From Oreohelix idahoensis (Eukaryota > Mollusca > Gastropoda > Stylommatophora > Oreohelicidae), in contig JAMPIV010019845.1 of assembly GCA_024509875.1 (NCBI GenBank), forward strand, positions 372,001 through 436,000: a DNA stretch of 64,000 bases, in the 5' to 3' direction. Positions 30,710 through 42,117 of the stretch are shown piece by piece. Positions within the stretch are counted from its first letter, which is position 1, and the number at the start of each line of letters is the position of its first letter. The notes under the pieces are model-generated. The model was not told the origin of the DNA. It saw only the letters and a program-made list of their open reading frames with translations, and made no database searches. The translations under genes were made by a program, and so were the position numbers.

Positions 30710-32137
30710 TGACATTTCAAATGTTATTAGATGTATACTCTCAAAATATTTAACCATGTCAGTGTTCCTGAATAACTACAATCAAGTATCGAGATTAGAC
30801 TATACTTACATCTGGACCAATTCCGTGGTACAACTTCATATTACATGACTTATGTGTTTATGAACCTGGTGCATACAAATAACACTTCGAAAGACATGCA
30901 ACGAACTATGATAATTTTACTATATATATGCACGAAGTTGCTGAGATAATTCAAGGTTTCAATTATAAACTTTTGGACTTTGGTTTGTGTCCACACGTCT
31001 CTCACTCATTATGATACAGATTAAAACGAATATTCGCGTCAACTTGGAACTTATCATTTTCAAAAATGAATCAATATTGACTGAAGTAACTTTACAAAAT
31101 GATACATTCATCTGTACAGTTCATACAGACTTGAAATTTCAACTAATTCTTCATTGGGGTGGATAATGCGAATTTGGATAGTTTCACGTGACAATATAAA
31201 AAACAATTGAACATTCTTAATAAATTTTATCCAAATGAATATTTAAAATAATTAATATAATGGTGAAACTAATAATATTTTAGGTATGTTAAATACCCAC
31301 TATAATTTAATTACTATATATTATTTTATATTAATAGATAGATTAATTAGTTTCGTTTTTAATTAGAATTAGTTTCGTTTTTAATTAGACAATTAGTTTA
31401 CATAGAAGATTTTTGCACATCTATTACTTAAGTTAATCTATTAATTTTATTCCTTACTATTTCTTTCTATTTCTGTTCTCACAAGTATAATTTCTCATGT
31501 TTCTTACATTTTTTTCTCTTTTCTTTACTTTCTTTTACTCCAATACAATACTTAGTTTATTTAATTAAACGTAAGTTTACAACATCCTACATACACTACA
31601 TGCATTACTCACAAATATATTTAATTAGTTATATTTTTAGATTTTTGTGTAAATACACAACATCCTAATTTAGTAACACATACTTTCAGATAAGTAGATA
31701 GTCACTAACTATCCTTTCTGACTGTTGACTTTTCTTTAGTTACTTTAGAATATTTTTACGTATTTATGACATGTAGTATGTTGACAATGACTTACGACAC
31801 TGTTCTATTCAGAACATCGTAGGCCTTGCGTCATATTTTTTCTTTAAGAATATTTTTTGAAGTAAGTAAACGAGTTAATAGTTTACTATATAAAAAAAAT
31901 CTATAGAATAAATTTTTTTACCCCCATCGGTCAGGGGAATGTTACGACACGTTTTAACGATGTCGTCTACTACAGTTGTGAGCACTTTAAAGTTACGCAT
32001 TGCATGCTTGAGATGTTATTAATATAATGTTTTTCACGCTTCACGATATTTAATTGAACGCAAACTTTGCCTAGTTGCATAGGATTGTAAATGATGTATT
32101 GCGTTGTTATGCTCACGCATACCCTAGTTAAGGGGAA
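30710..32137. other. AT-rich non-coding segment between gypsy remnants
   Basis: About 1.4 kb of AT-rich sequence without ORFs. Two copies of AGGGGAATGTTACG (31933-31946 and 32131-32144) look like a polypurine tract followed by an LTR start. The segment is probably the 3' untranslated part of the same gypsy remnant. Confidence 0.5.
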
Positions 32138-32324
32138 TGTTACGTGAAAGTTCCACTACAAACGAAGAACGATGTTTCGAGTTCCCTTGACTTCAGTATC
32201 GAATATACTTCACGAGCGTACTGAATTTCGAGTCAAGCACGTCAATATTGTATGACTACAGTAATATAATATAATTATGAATGAATACAATACAGTAGAC
32301 ACATTAAACCAAAGTGTTACAACA
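32138..32324 (+). repeat. Short gypsy LTR, probable 3' LTR
   Basis: It begins TGTTACGTGAAAGTTCC directly after the purine run AAGGGGAA and ends GTGTTACAACA, giving ~187 bp with TG...CA ends. Its first part repeats 30505-30626. No TSD could be tested because the 5' LTR start is lost. Confidence 0.65.
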
Positions 32325-32500
32325 CGAAATCACGCCACAATTGACAATTTACAGACATTAAAAAATGATCCTATAAACTAAAGCAGATTCTGTTGAAGGC
32401 GGGTTCTTGGTGTATGTTGTTGAGGGTCAAAACGATGTAGTTTACAGGATAAAACCTGAAACAAAATAAATATAACCCCTATTTGGTCCATCACTATCCC

Positions 32501-32940
<440 letters not shown>

Positions 32941-32967
32941 AAAAAACTTAACCCCCCCCCCCCCCCT

Positions 32968-34035
32968 CCCATCTGCTTCAGAACCTTTACCCTCTCTGAG
33001 ATTTAATGTTAATCCCAGTGTCCGGAAAACATCCATTGCATTTATATTGAACATGTTTACATTTACATTTGCACGTTGAAAAGGTTAATACAACAAATAT
33101 GTACATCACTTCTGTCATCATCCACTCCCTGCTCCATATGGAACTTAAAATGTATAACTCACCCCAAATATCTTTGCAATTACCGACTTCTGGCTCAGAG
33201 AAATAGTTAAGGCAACTTGATAAAGATGCCTCTTATACGTAGTCTGTGGAGTTACTTTACAATAGACTCCTGTGATGTAGTGTTCAGTTTCCTATGATTC
33301 CGGGCTATCCGTATTAATAAAGGTAGAGTTGTCGTTGTGTAAATCGACAAGATGCTCAAACAAGTTGTCCGGTCCTTTAAAATGGAATCTTGATCTATTC
33401 CTTACCATGGCTTATCTGTCTGTCTTCTTGGCTAGATGAATTTCACAGTTTCATACTCAAAAAGCGCTAGATTATATGGCAACATGCAGCACGCATCGAG
33501 ATTGTTACTATATGACAAGACTCCAATCAGAAATGTTGTATTTTTACATCTCAAATGCCAAGCCAGTAGCATGCAATTTGCGTATATTTTGGTGGGGTAT
33601 ATTCCCCCTACCTCTCACGGAAAATTCCTGCGTGACATCTGCAAAAAATATGTGTTGTGTTTACAAGTCACCTCTCCATATAAGGTATGCCAGCTTCCGT
33701 CAGTTATCGATCATGTTTATACTGACGACTTCATAATCTATCACCGGTAATCTCTTTCAAGATGGATACTTCTTTTCCGGCCAGTCTGTCCGGAAAGGCT
33801 TATCTCATCTACCCGGTCTATCCAACAATCAACAAACAGGTCAGACAGAACTGTTATCAGTTGATAAGATAATCAACTGTTGTCATCCCAAGGTTGCTTA
33901 CTGCCTAATCCGCTCGCTCCTACTCGGAAATGTGTTACAACATTTCACTCGACAGATTCAGGTATCAATATGGGTTCAAACGAAAGTGACTGATTACCAT
34001 AATCAGCAAAAGATAATCAGTGATAATCCTGACAT
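32968..34035 (+). repeat. LTR-A fragment, 3' part
   Basis: It follows LTR-A from about 15955 to its end. Examples are CCCATCTGC/CTACCTCAGAAC, TTACCCTC..TGAGA, AATCCCA then CGGAAAA, and 'ATGCATTGCATTT'-type words. It ends near CCTGACATGACA. Diverged, and with a poly-C tract at its left edge. Confidence 0.75.
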
Positions 34036-34280
34036 GACAAGAATTGAGGGATTGGAGTTTAAACAATAATTAAGTACAGAAAATGAGACGTGGAGCAATA
34101 ATGGCGGCGACAGACATGAATGCTAGGAAAAGAGACAGGACCATTCTGTCACATCATATCATGCCCAAAGGAAGTGGCCTGCTTCCTACTAACATGAGAA
34201 ATAAGTTTCCTGTGCACACGTCAGGCACATGTCAGGCCGCTGTCAGGCCGCTGTCAGGACATCCTCATTACTTAATTTAG

Positions 34281-34498
34281 CTGTCACCTCTTAGGCTCAG
34301 CGTCGTTGTTAGATCAATGTATGACCTGCTGCCGTCGGCCACCAACCTTGTGAAATGGGGAAAGTCGGATGATGAGCAGTGCCCCCTGAGCCAGGGGAGG
34401 CAGACACTTGAACACGTGCTCTCAGCGTGTAAGGTGTCATTAGGGCAAGGACGATACACTTGGCGCCATAACAAAGTGCTAAATGAGCTTGCTGCTGT
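34281..34498 (+). pseudogene. R2-like LINE fragment, zinc-knuckle region
   Basis: An open 63-codon stretch reads 'MYDLLPSATNLVKWGKSDDE' and then 'TLEHVLSACKVSLGQGRYTW'. It is nearly identical to the middle of the protein at 4115-5165. The second knuckle cysteine of the 'CPLC' pair is Ser here ('CPLS'). Truncated at both ends. Confidence 0.8.
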
Positions 34499-34739
34499 GT
34501 GTCCTTAGTTGTGATGTGCGACGGAACGAATGGAATAATTTGTCTTCTCTTTGTTACTTTCACAATTGCCTCGACGGCTGGCGGAGTTGTGGATTTTAAA
34601 GTTGCTACCATAAGTGAAATGGGTTCATTTTCGATACAAGACAACAGGAGGCTGAGACGCTTGGGAGTCATGACCCAAGTGGGCCCGCCCCCTTAGAGTG
34701 TAAAGGAGTATATCGGGCCGAAACACTTGTCGGACGGGG
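34499..34739. other. Unassigned segment with nested inverted repeats
   Basis: Non-coding. It contains GGAGTC (34664-34669), CTTGGG...CCCAAG (34660-34665 and 34674-34679), GGCCCG (34682-34687) pairing with CGGGCC (34714-34719), then GAAAC (34720-34724) and GTC (34729-34731), and GACTCC at 34741-34746. See the findings. Confidence 0.4.
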
Positions 34740-35290
34740 GGACTCCTTCTGATGATCAGATTGCTTCCTGTTGTATCGCTCTGTAAAGAGTTTCCTATCA
34801 TAGCTGTCCATTGTATTTTTTGCATTCTTCTGTTAAACCACATTTCTGTGGCCTCTAGTGCATTTCCTACCTGATTGCTAATTGTCCATGACTCACTTCT
34901 GTATGTCAGGATTGGTTCTATATAACACCGAAGAACTCTGTTTGTTACTTCCATTGACAAAGAATTGTTGAATAAAATACTTTTCATTTTATAGAATGTT
35001 TTAAAACATAAATAAATAAAATGCTGCCTCGTTCAGCCTAGACACATTCTCTGTCAGTTATATTACAGCGCATGTCGAAATATAAAAAACCTAGTGGTTT
35101 GGTTTATTTTTATATTTTATATACAGAATGCTACTTTTGACTGGGCTTTTCTAGTCTTTATTTCTGAGATGTATCTTCCATCAGATGTTATTAACATGCC
35201 CAGGTATTTGAATCTATTGACTTGTTTTAAAATTGTTCCATTTACGTTTATATTTCATTCTGGAGAAGTCATTTACCTATTAAATGGGCC
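34740..35290 (-). pseudogene. LINE RT C-terminal fragment split by a 120-bp repeat
   Basis: The minus strand reads 'VNRFKYLGMLITSDG'-type words (about 35280-35130), then after a ~115-bp interruption 'RVLRCYIEPILTYRSESWTI' and 'ATEMWFNRRMQKIQWTAM' (34990-34800). This is the post-catalytic region of a LINE. The interruption at 34995-35110 is a copy of the dispersed 120-bp repeat. Confidence 0.75.
34995..35110. repeat. Dispersed ~120-bp repeat inserted in a LINE
   Basis: Contains ATGCTGCCTCGTTCAGCCTA, GTTATATTACAGCGCATGTC and AATATAAAAAACCTAGTGG. It splits a LINE fragment, which shows that the unit is itself mobile or was copied in. Confidence 0.65.
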
Positions 35291-35379
35291 TACCAAATTT
35301 CAAAGCTCCTAGCAGCAAAGGTATAACAGAGTACTAGACGTTCTTTATGATAACGTTGAATTAGCAAATTGTAAAAATA

Positions 35380-35690
35380 ATGACAGCAAAAAATACAGAA
35401 ATAATAATTCAACCATCGATCTTCGTCAGTAGTAAAAATTTATTTAACGCCCCCGCAGTAAAAGCCGACTCAACTATAATCAATCAACAAAGCAACACAG
35501 CAGTTCTAGTAGAAGTAGCAATACCATATGATGCCAGTTTAGATGCATGTGAACAAAATAAATGTCATTAAGAGTATCCAGTGAGCCTGGAATTCAATAA
35601 ATTAGGCCATCGTACATTTGTCTGCTTATTGATAATTGATAGTTTGGGACACTGCAAGCAAAGTGTGTGAGTGGGTTGATGTATTTCGGG
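35380..35690 (+). pseudogene. LINE C-terminal endonuclease-like fragment (tentative)
   Basis: The plus frame includes 'TAVLVEVAIPYDASLDACEQ' and, after a stop, 'SLEFNKLGHRTFVCLLIIDS'. A '(V/I)EVAIP(Y)D' block followed by a hydrophobic 'V-P-(V/I)IG--G' block occurs at the C-terminus of LINE proteins with a restriction-like endonuclease. The resemblance is from memory. It could belong to the R2-like element whose knuckle lies at 34281. Confidence 0.5.
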
Positions 35691-35841
35691 CTGCAAAGAT
35701 GTTAAACCTGTGTTTTATTTCAATATTTAAGTACCAGTGCATTTATAGAGTCTTACCGGAAAAAGCTGTCTCGTTGTATTGAATTACCGGAGACGACTCC
35801 GACACTGTTGTTTATTCTAATAATTCTCCTATATCAGTGAG

Positions 35842-35945
35842 TTTTCAACTTGGATCAGTGGTGTTCAACTTGGATCAGTGGTGTTCAACTTGGACTAGTG
35901 GTCTTAAACTTGAATCAGTGGTTTTCAACTTGAATCAGTGGTGTT
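35842..35945. repeat. ~22-bp minisatellite
   Basis: About five units with consensus CAACTTGGATCAGTGGTGTT, the later ones degenerate. Confidence 0.88.
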
Positions 35946-37465
35946 GAATCAGAGTTGTATCCGATGACACTGGAACAGAGTTAATGGTAAATATTTGTTT
36001 TTAAATGCCGTGACAGGGATCCTAGCCCGAGGCCACTTACTCTGCAGAACAAAGAATTATCAACTGAGTGATCAAACCGATATAAACGTTTCCAATGCTG
36101 ACTATAACGATATATGATATATGGGGGATATAATATAACTAATAAAGCTCAAATACAGCTAGGCTCCTTTGAATATAATTTTAATGCAATGACTAATAAT
36201 TACCTCGTTCTGTAAATTACTCAAAATGAAGCAACTGCCAGATAAACACTGACTTTGTAAATAGACTAGTCTAGACAGCCACGGCAAATACACAGTTACT
36301 GTGCACAGATCCACTCTCTAAAGTTCAGTTCATATTCTGAAAGTAGTTCATTTCTTTACTCATATACGCTTTATTGTTATTTTATGAAGTAACATACGAA
36401 GACGTTGATAAAAGTGACTGTATGCTGTGCTATTCTTAGCCGTCAACATTACATTTATTAGTTTTTGCTTCATGATGTAGCTCTTGTCCTACTGTTGAAG
36501 CTAAGTCTCCATGTGAAAAGTAGTGTCATCATTATTGGTCAGAAGCGACTTGGAAAATGAAATCATTGATTTCACGACTAACAAGACTCGTTTGATGAGT
36601 TTGCTGTGTCAACAAACATTTTCAGCCGAGCCATTTGTGGCGAGATGGATGTTGGATAGAAAATTAGAAAGTAGTTCCCAGAAATGGTGAATAAAACTGT
36701 TGAACTAGTAGTAGGGATGGCAAAGGATAAATCAGGTAGTAATGCACAGTTCACTATGATAGCTGTAGAACAGAGCTAATTGGTAAGTTACCTTCTCACT
36801 AGACCTATCCTATGCTCTAGGGGCGTTATATAAATATGTGAGTGCAGCTCGAGTTTATTCCCTCCAATTTTAAATTATAAATATTCCTTTGACCATACAA
36901 CAAAATTAAAACTGGAAATTTAATTAATTCAATAATTGTAGTCATAAACAAATCAATGTACTTCATTGATTAATGACGTAAAGTAAAAAAAATTTCACCT
37001 TGGTATTTCAACATTTTACAAAATGTCACACAATTAAAACAAAAAAGTATATAGTCACTGTTTGGTCGTTGTCATCTTGTTATTGACTTACGTGCCTTGT
37101 TTGTGTTTTCACATTAAGTTTTACTTATCTTGTTTGACACGTTGTAGTAGCTGACTTCCCTAGGTCGTTTAAACTTCTGGACATTGAAGACGTTATGCTT
37201 ATTTCAGGAACAGTGTTGGTCCAATGTTAAACAGCTCACAATTTCCAAAACTGTGTCACGTTTTTCCCCACTAGTTGAATCCTCAACACACAGTTACTTC
37301 AAAGTCTCTGGCTGTTCGTAGCTTCAATTTACAAATCGCTCACAATAGCGGTCTGTAGTGGCTTCTTCTCAGTTATCTTGTTGTGTTATGGGATAAGACT
37401 TCTAATATATAAGAGTCCGCACTCTGGATATGTTCTCAGCTCTGTCAGATCTTGAAGTGATTTGG
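35946..37465. other. No recognised feature
   Basis: 1.5 kb of moderately AT-rich sequence. It shows no ORF longer than chance, no element end and no repeat shared with the rest of the window that I could see. Confidence 0.45.
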
Positions 37466-37705
37466 GAAGCTCTTCTTCTTCGTTCGTCCTGAAAAGGACG
37501 TTGTGTCCGTTTACAGCGAAGCTGCGATATTTGCGCCTTTGCGCCGACTTTAGCACGGCATTTTTGGGACCGGGTTAGCCTTCCCTCTTCGATCCCTACT
37601 CACTCAGCCAGACTGCAGTGATGCAGTCTGTTTCCAGGACCACCACTTGGAGGTGGAGTAGGGTCTTGGTCAGCTCTGGTTCGTTGACCATGACGCAAGC
37701 AGAAC
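37466..37705 (-). mobile_element. SINE-like GAA-tailed repeat, copy 3 (reverse, 5'-truncated)
   Basis: Reverse complement of the repeat at 39546-39846, from its CTTCTTCTTCG tail side to about GACGCAAGCAG. It lacks the first ~45 bases of the full copies. No clear TSD. Confidence 0.78.
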
Positions 37706-37709
37706 TTCT

Positions 37710-37830
37710 TTCTTTTTTTTAAAAAATAAAATTTTGCCTCGTTTTGGTGAGGCGCGTCCCATTCAACTTAGTCGGTTATATTAGGGCCCATGTCCAAACA
37801 TAAAAGACCTTTAGATCTGAAGACTATCCT
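37710..37830. repeat. Dispersed ~120-bp repeat, single copy
   Basis: Contains TTTTGCCTCGTTTTGGTGAG, GCGCGTCCCATTCAACTTAG and TCGGTTATATTAGGGCCCAT. It abuts the SINE-like copy. Confidence 0.78.
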
Positions 37831-38394
37831 AGTAAGGAACTGTGTCTGAGGTGGGCTTAAATACCAGGTCTAACCCTTGCTTTCTTAGAAGTCCGCGCAT
37901 GAGTTCACTTTTACTCTTGTAAACTGTCGTGGGATTTCAATGCTGTTGTGCGAATTTACCGACACAATCATAATTTCCTCGTCAAATAACAAAGATAATG
38001 ATTTCCTACTGGTATAATTACATTTATTTGTAGTTGCAGTTCAAATGTCAAAAGAATTATTCTGTTTGTGGCATTAATCATAAATTTACAGCAGAATTTC
38101 TGTTGTGCAGTTCATAATTTATCATAAAGGCACTAGTTTACGTGGCAATTAGTGTCTTGCCCGTATAATGACAGCACTGAAATTGTTATTGTCACGAAAT
38201 ACATTTGTTCTTTTGTATCGTTTTTCTCTCCATTCCGTTATTATTATCTACCACTCTTTCTGGGGGGGAGGGGGGGGGGTGTGTTTACCTTATTTTGTGT
38301 CAGGAAACCCAATACTCAGGAGGGTATTTGTTTGTCTCTTATTTCATGATACTAGTCGGTGGTGCTATCTGTTAAACTAGTGTGTGGTATAAGT
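37831..38394. other. No recognised feature; short poly-G tract
   Basis: Unassigned sequence with a G-rich run at 38262-38280. The overlapping frames at 38152-38380 have no resemblance to known families. Confidence 0.4.
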
Positions 38395-39155
38395 GGCCTT
38401 CAGTCAAAGATAGACACTAACATCAGACAGGTCTTAACAGACGCTGGAGCATCTTCGCAATTACCCCACGATACTATGAGGGACGTGTTGCAGCCACCAG
38501 ACTTGACCAGTGACGAGAGTGAACCAGTGCATAACCTGCAAGGAATAAGCATCGACTGGATCAGAAACCAACTGACATCTTACTGGCAGCTAAGTACCCA
38601 CTTAAAGTTGCCAAGTGAACTCTCTAATAACGAACTTTTCAAATCAGACCATCACCTGTGATGAAATTTTAAAGACTATCTAATTTACCCCCACCTTATT
38701 TATTTTACAATTGTTAACGATAATTGATTATTAAATTTTGTTATCTGTAAATACAAGGTATACAAATTTATAGTTGATTTAGTCATTTTGAGTGAACTGC
38801 ACCCGTATGTCTCAGTCATTTAAATACTTATAACACATCTATTAAAGTAATATTTTACTGAGTTAAATCCACTGGGGGCTCATCAGAACGAGCAAAATGC
38901 CCACTCATAGAAGGTCAGGAAAGATGAAAAGTTTACACGGGCCTGGATCTTATCAGCTGTAGTATTTGATTTCTTTAAACATCTATGAAGCTCCCTAGAA
39001 CTGAAGCACCGTTCTTCAATTCATATCTCTGCCAAGAGTAATCTTGAGCGAAAGGTAGACATTTTTGAAGACCATGAGTAGATAACTCTGGAGCTTGGCC
39101 ACTATTGGATCATCATTGTAGAGGAAGGGGAGAAAATCCCGTGATATATGAGAAG
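38395..39155 (-). repeat. LTR-A fragment, 5' part, reverse orientation
   Basis: The reverse complement follows LTR-A from near its start through 'CTTGGCAGAGATATGAATTG', 'GAGACATACGGGTGCAGTTC', AATGACTAAATCAACT and 'GACCTGTCTGATGTTAGTGT', i.e. the first ~690 bases of 15116-15805. Well diverged, and it stops in mid-LTR. The plus-strand ORF at 38359-38661 is a chance frame in it. Confidence 0.75.
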
Positions 39156-39533
39156 AAGGAAGCTGGTACATACTGAGATAACAGCAAAGATTGAAGCACA
39201 AATAGATAGAGAAGAATAAAGAGAGAAGATACAGGTCACTTTGACATCAAGACAAGGAAAGAAGTCAACAACAGAACTGATCAATATTACCGGAGACAGG
39301 AAGTTGTGGAGCGAGATGATCGCCTAAGCCACCAGGCAAGGTACTTGAAGAAGAAAAAGAAGACACTATTTCCTATGGGTGGTTGCATATTTGCAGTTTT
39401 TGTGTGAGTTCAATATGCATATAAACATATATATATACATATACATATTCAGACATACATGCATAATATAATCTTTATTCTCCATAAAGTAAATTAAAAT
39501 GTACTGATGTGATACCGTAAAATACAACATATC
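39156..39533. other. No recognised feature
   Basis: Purine-rich sequence with short GAAGAAG patches, then an AT-rich stretch. No gene seen. Confidence 0.4.
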
Positions 39534-39545
39534 ATATAGTTGACA

Positions 39546-39846
39546 GGACCGAAGACGCAGCAAGAGAGATATGCAGTCAGCGATTCATAGTTTGACTGCT
39601 TGCGTCAGGGTCACCGAACCAGAGCTGAACAAGACCCTACTCCACCTCTAAGTGGTGGTCCTGGAAACAGGCATCACTGCAGTCTGGCTGAAAGAGTAGG
39701 GATCGAAGTGGGAAGGCAAACCCGGTCCCAAAAAAATGTCGTGCAGAAGTCGGATGTGTCGGCAGAAAGGCGCAAATATTGCAGCTTAGCTGTAAACGGA
39801 GACAACGCAACCAACGTCCTTTTCAGGACGAACAAAGAAGAAGAAG
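39546..39846 (+). mobile_element. SINE-like GAA-tailed repeat, copy 2, with 12-bp TSD
   Basis: A 301-bp element begins GGACCGAAGACGCAGCAAG and ends GAAGAAGAAG. It is flanked by perfect ATATAGTTGACA duplications (39534-39545 and 39847-39858). A 12-bp TSD and a simple 3' tail indicate target-primed retroposition. With 19518-19826 it defines the full-length unit. No obvious tRNA, 5S or 7SL head is visible. Confidence 0.85.
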
Positions 39847-40136
39847 ATATAGTTGACAACTGATCTATCACGATAACAGTTAGTTCACAGGCGATGATTT
39901 GGTAGATCTGAAGGTTACCGAGGAGTGTGTGTATGGGGAAGGGGGGAAATTTTAAAGCTAAAAAATTGTTCAGCTAGCCCTCTCCAGCAAGCTTTTAAAA
40001 TCCCAGAATCCCCTAAGATTACAAATCATTGTCCCGCGATCTCATGGAAAACCCAGGAGCTGCTTACAAAAATTCCCTTTAATCACGAACTACACAAGAT
40101 AAGAACGTGATCTCTCTCTTTTTTTTTTTTTTTTTG

Positions 40137-40400
40137 AAAGTGACATATCTGAACATGATCATATCATATAACATTTAATATTTGATTTTGTCGCCGCTGT
40201 GTCGGTGGAGCTGTAGGAAGTGACATATCTGAACATGATCATATCATATAACATTTAATATTGGATTTTGTCGCCGTTCTGTCGGTGGAGCTGTAGGAAG
40301 TGACATAACTGAACATGATCTTGTCAAATAACATTTAATATTTGATTTTGTCGCCGCTGTGTCGGCGGAGCTGTAGCTGTGTCGGTGGAGCTGTAGGAAG
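40137..40400. repeat. 80-bp tandem repeat, ~3.2 units
   Basis: Units start near 40137, 40217 and 40297 and contain GTGACATATCTGAACATGAT, CATATAACATTTAATATTTG and GTCGGTGGAGCTGTAG. The last unit has an extra copy of the 20-bp end (CTGTGTCGGTGGAGCTGTAG). Confidence 0.9.
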
Positions 40401-40908
40401 TAGATCGTCCAGCAAGATAACAGTTGCATGTAGACTGTACTTATTCCCTGTCAAGATGTAATTCTGAGAAAGTGATATGGTTGTATGCTCCTGGGGGAAC
40501 AAGAATTATTGGGCATGTTGTGGTGGCAAAAGTGAATCCAATGTAAGTCGAGTTAAACGTTTGTGAGCTGCGTGTGATGTATGCATGAGCAACTGAACAC
40601 TTGATTGTTATGACATGTGACTAAGTAGAATTTGTTATTGGCTAGTGTTAGCCTGACGTATGGAAGGTGAAAATGTTAGGAAGTTTGTGAAAGGAGAATT
40701 GACAGAAGTTGTTGAAGGGAACGGACCTTTCTGGTGTTGCTTCTTTTGTAGAAGGGAATGTGTATGTTGTAAGGTTTTTGATGTTGCAAGGATCGAGGAT
40801 TTTCTGATCCAGGAGGTTGTCGTAGTGCCAGAAGTGATGTTTGCATTAGTTGAGTAGTGCAAGATTGTCGAGATAGACTGTTAGTTTCTTGTGCATTTTA
40901 TGTACCTC
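40401..40908. other. No recognised gene
   Basis: Two overlapping frames of 65-75 codons on opposite strands (40635-40862) have no family resemblance and are probably chance. Confidence 0.4.
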
Positions 40909-41250
40909 TGTCACGGATTGCCTCCCCTGCCTTGCGGTAGTGGTCCAACAGTGGCCAAAACTCAAGAGTATCTAAACTGGGTTGTCAAAGGTGTTTACCT
41001 TCGCACAAGATTACTCTTGGCAGAGATGTAGATAGAAGTGTAATGACGCTTCTATCCGAAAGGAGCATTCACAAGATAATTCAGAATTCAAGAACCATGC
41101 GGCATAGCGCAGAGCAATGGTTAACGTATATCTGTCCGTCGCCTTTTGTGAAGGATTTAAGCAATGGTTTTTAGCCCGTACGAGCCCCCAGCTGAGTTAA
41201 TTCAGCAAATTCCTCTTATGATGGTATAGCTCTGTTTGGAGGTAAATATA
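40909..41250 (+). repeat. LTR-A fragment, 5' end
   Basis: It begins TGTCACGGATTGCCTCCCC and follows LTR-A for ~340 bases (GCACAAGATTACTCTTGGCA, GTACGAGCCCCCAGCTGAGT). The copy ends in a (TC)n then (TA)n microsatellite. Confidence 0.82.
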
Positions 41251-41260
41251 TGTCTAGGTA

Positions 41261-41878
<618 letters not shown>

Positions 41879-41920
41879 TATTCCTCGCCTGATTTAGTTG
41901 TCGTCCCGACAACTGCACTA

Positions 41921-42086
41921 AGCTAGGCGCTTCATTCGTAATCTCTCAGAACGTCTCGGGGCAGGACTCTCCATCGGCTGCAGGGAATACCAGCCTGGTT
42001 CGGGCGTTAAACCATGTGCGTCCTCCCCAGGGTCTGTCTCCTCTGGCAAAGCTGGTGCTTCAGGTAGGCCTAATGTCGTATCTACA
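41921..42086 (-). pseudogene. gypsy element 2 pol C-terminal tail
   Basis: The frame reads 'FVDTTLGLPEAPALPEET', then 'GWYSLQPMESPAPRRSERLR' and a stop. A basic RRS-R-R ending is common at the C-terminus of gypsy Pol. The proline run upstream of it comes from the poly-G start of the nested LINE and is not part of the element. Confidence 0.6.
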
Positions 42087-42092
42087 AAATCT

Positions 42093-42117
42093 GGGGGGGG
42101 GGGGGGGGGGGGGGGGG
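42093..42117. repeat. Poly-G tract at LINE 5' end
   Basis: About 25 consecutive G at the junction of target duplication and LINE 5' end. Length is uncertain. Confidence 0.85.
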
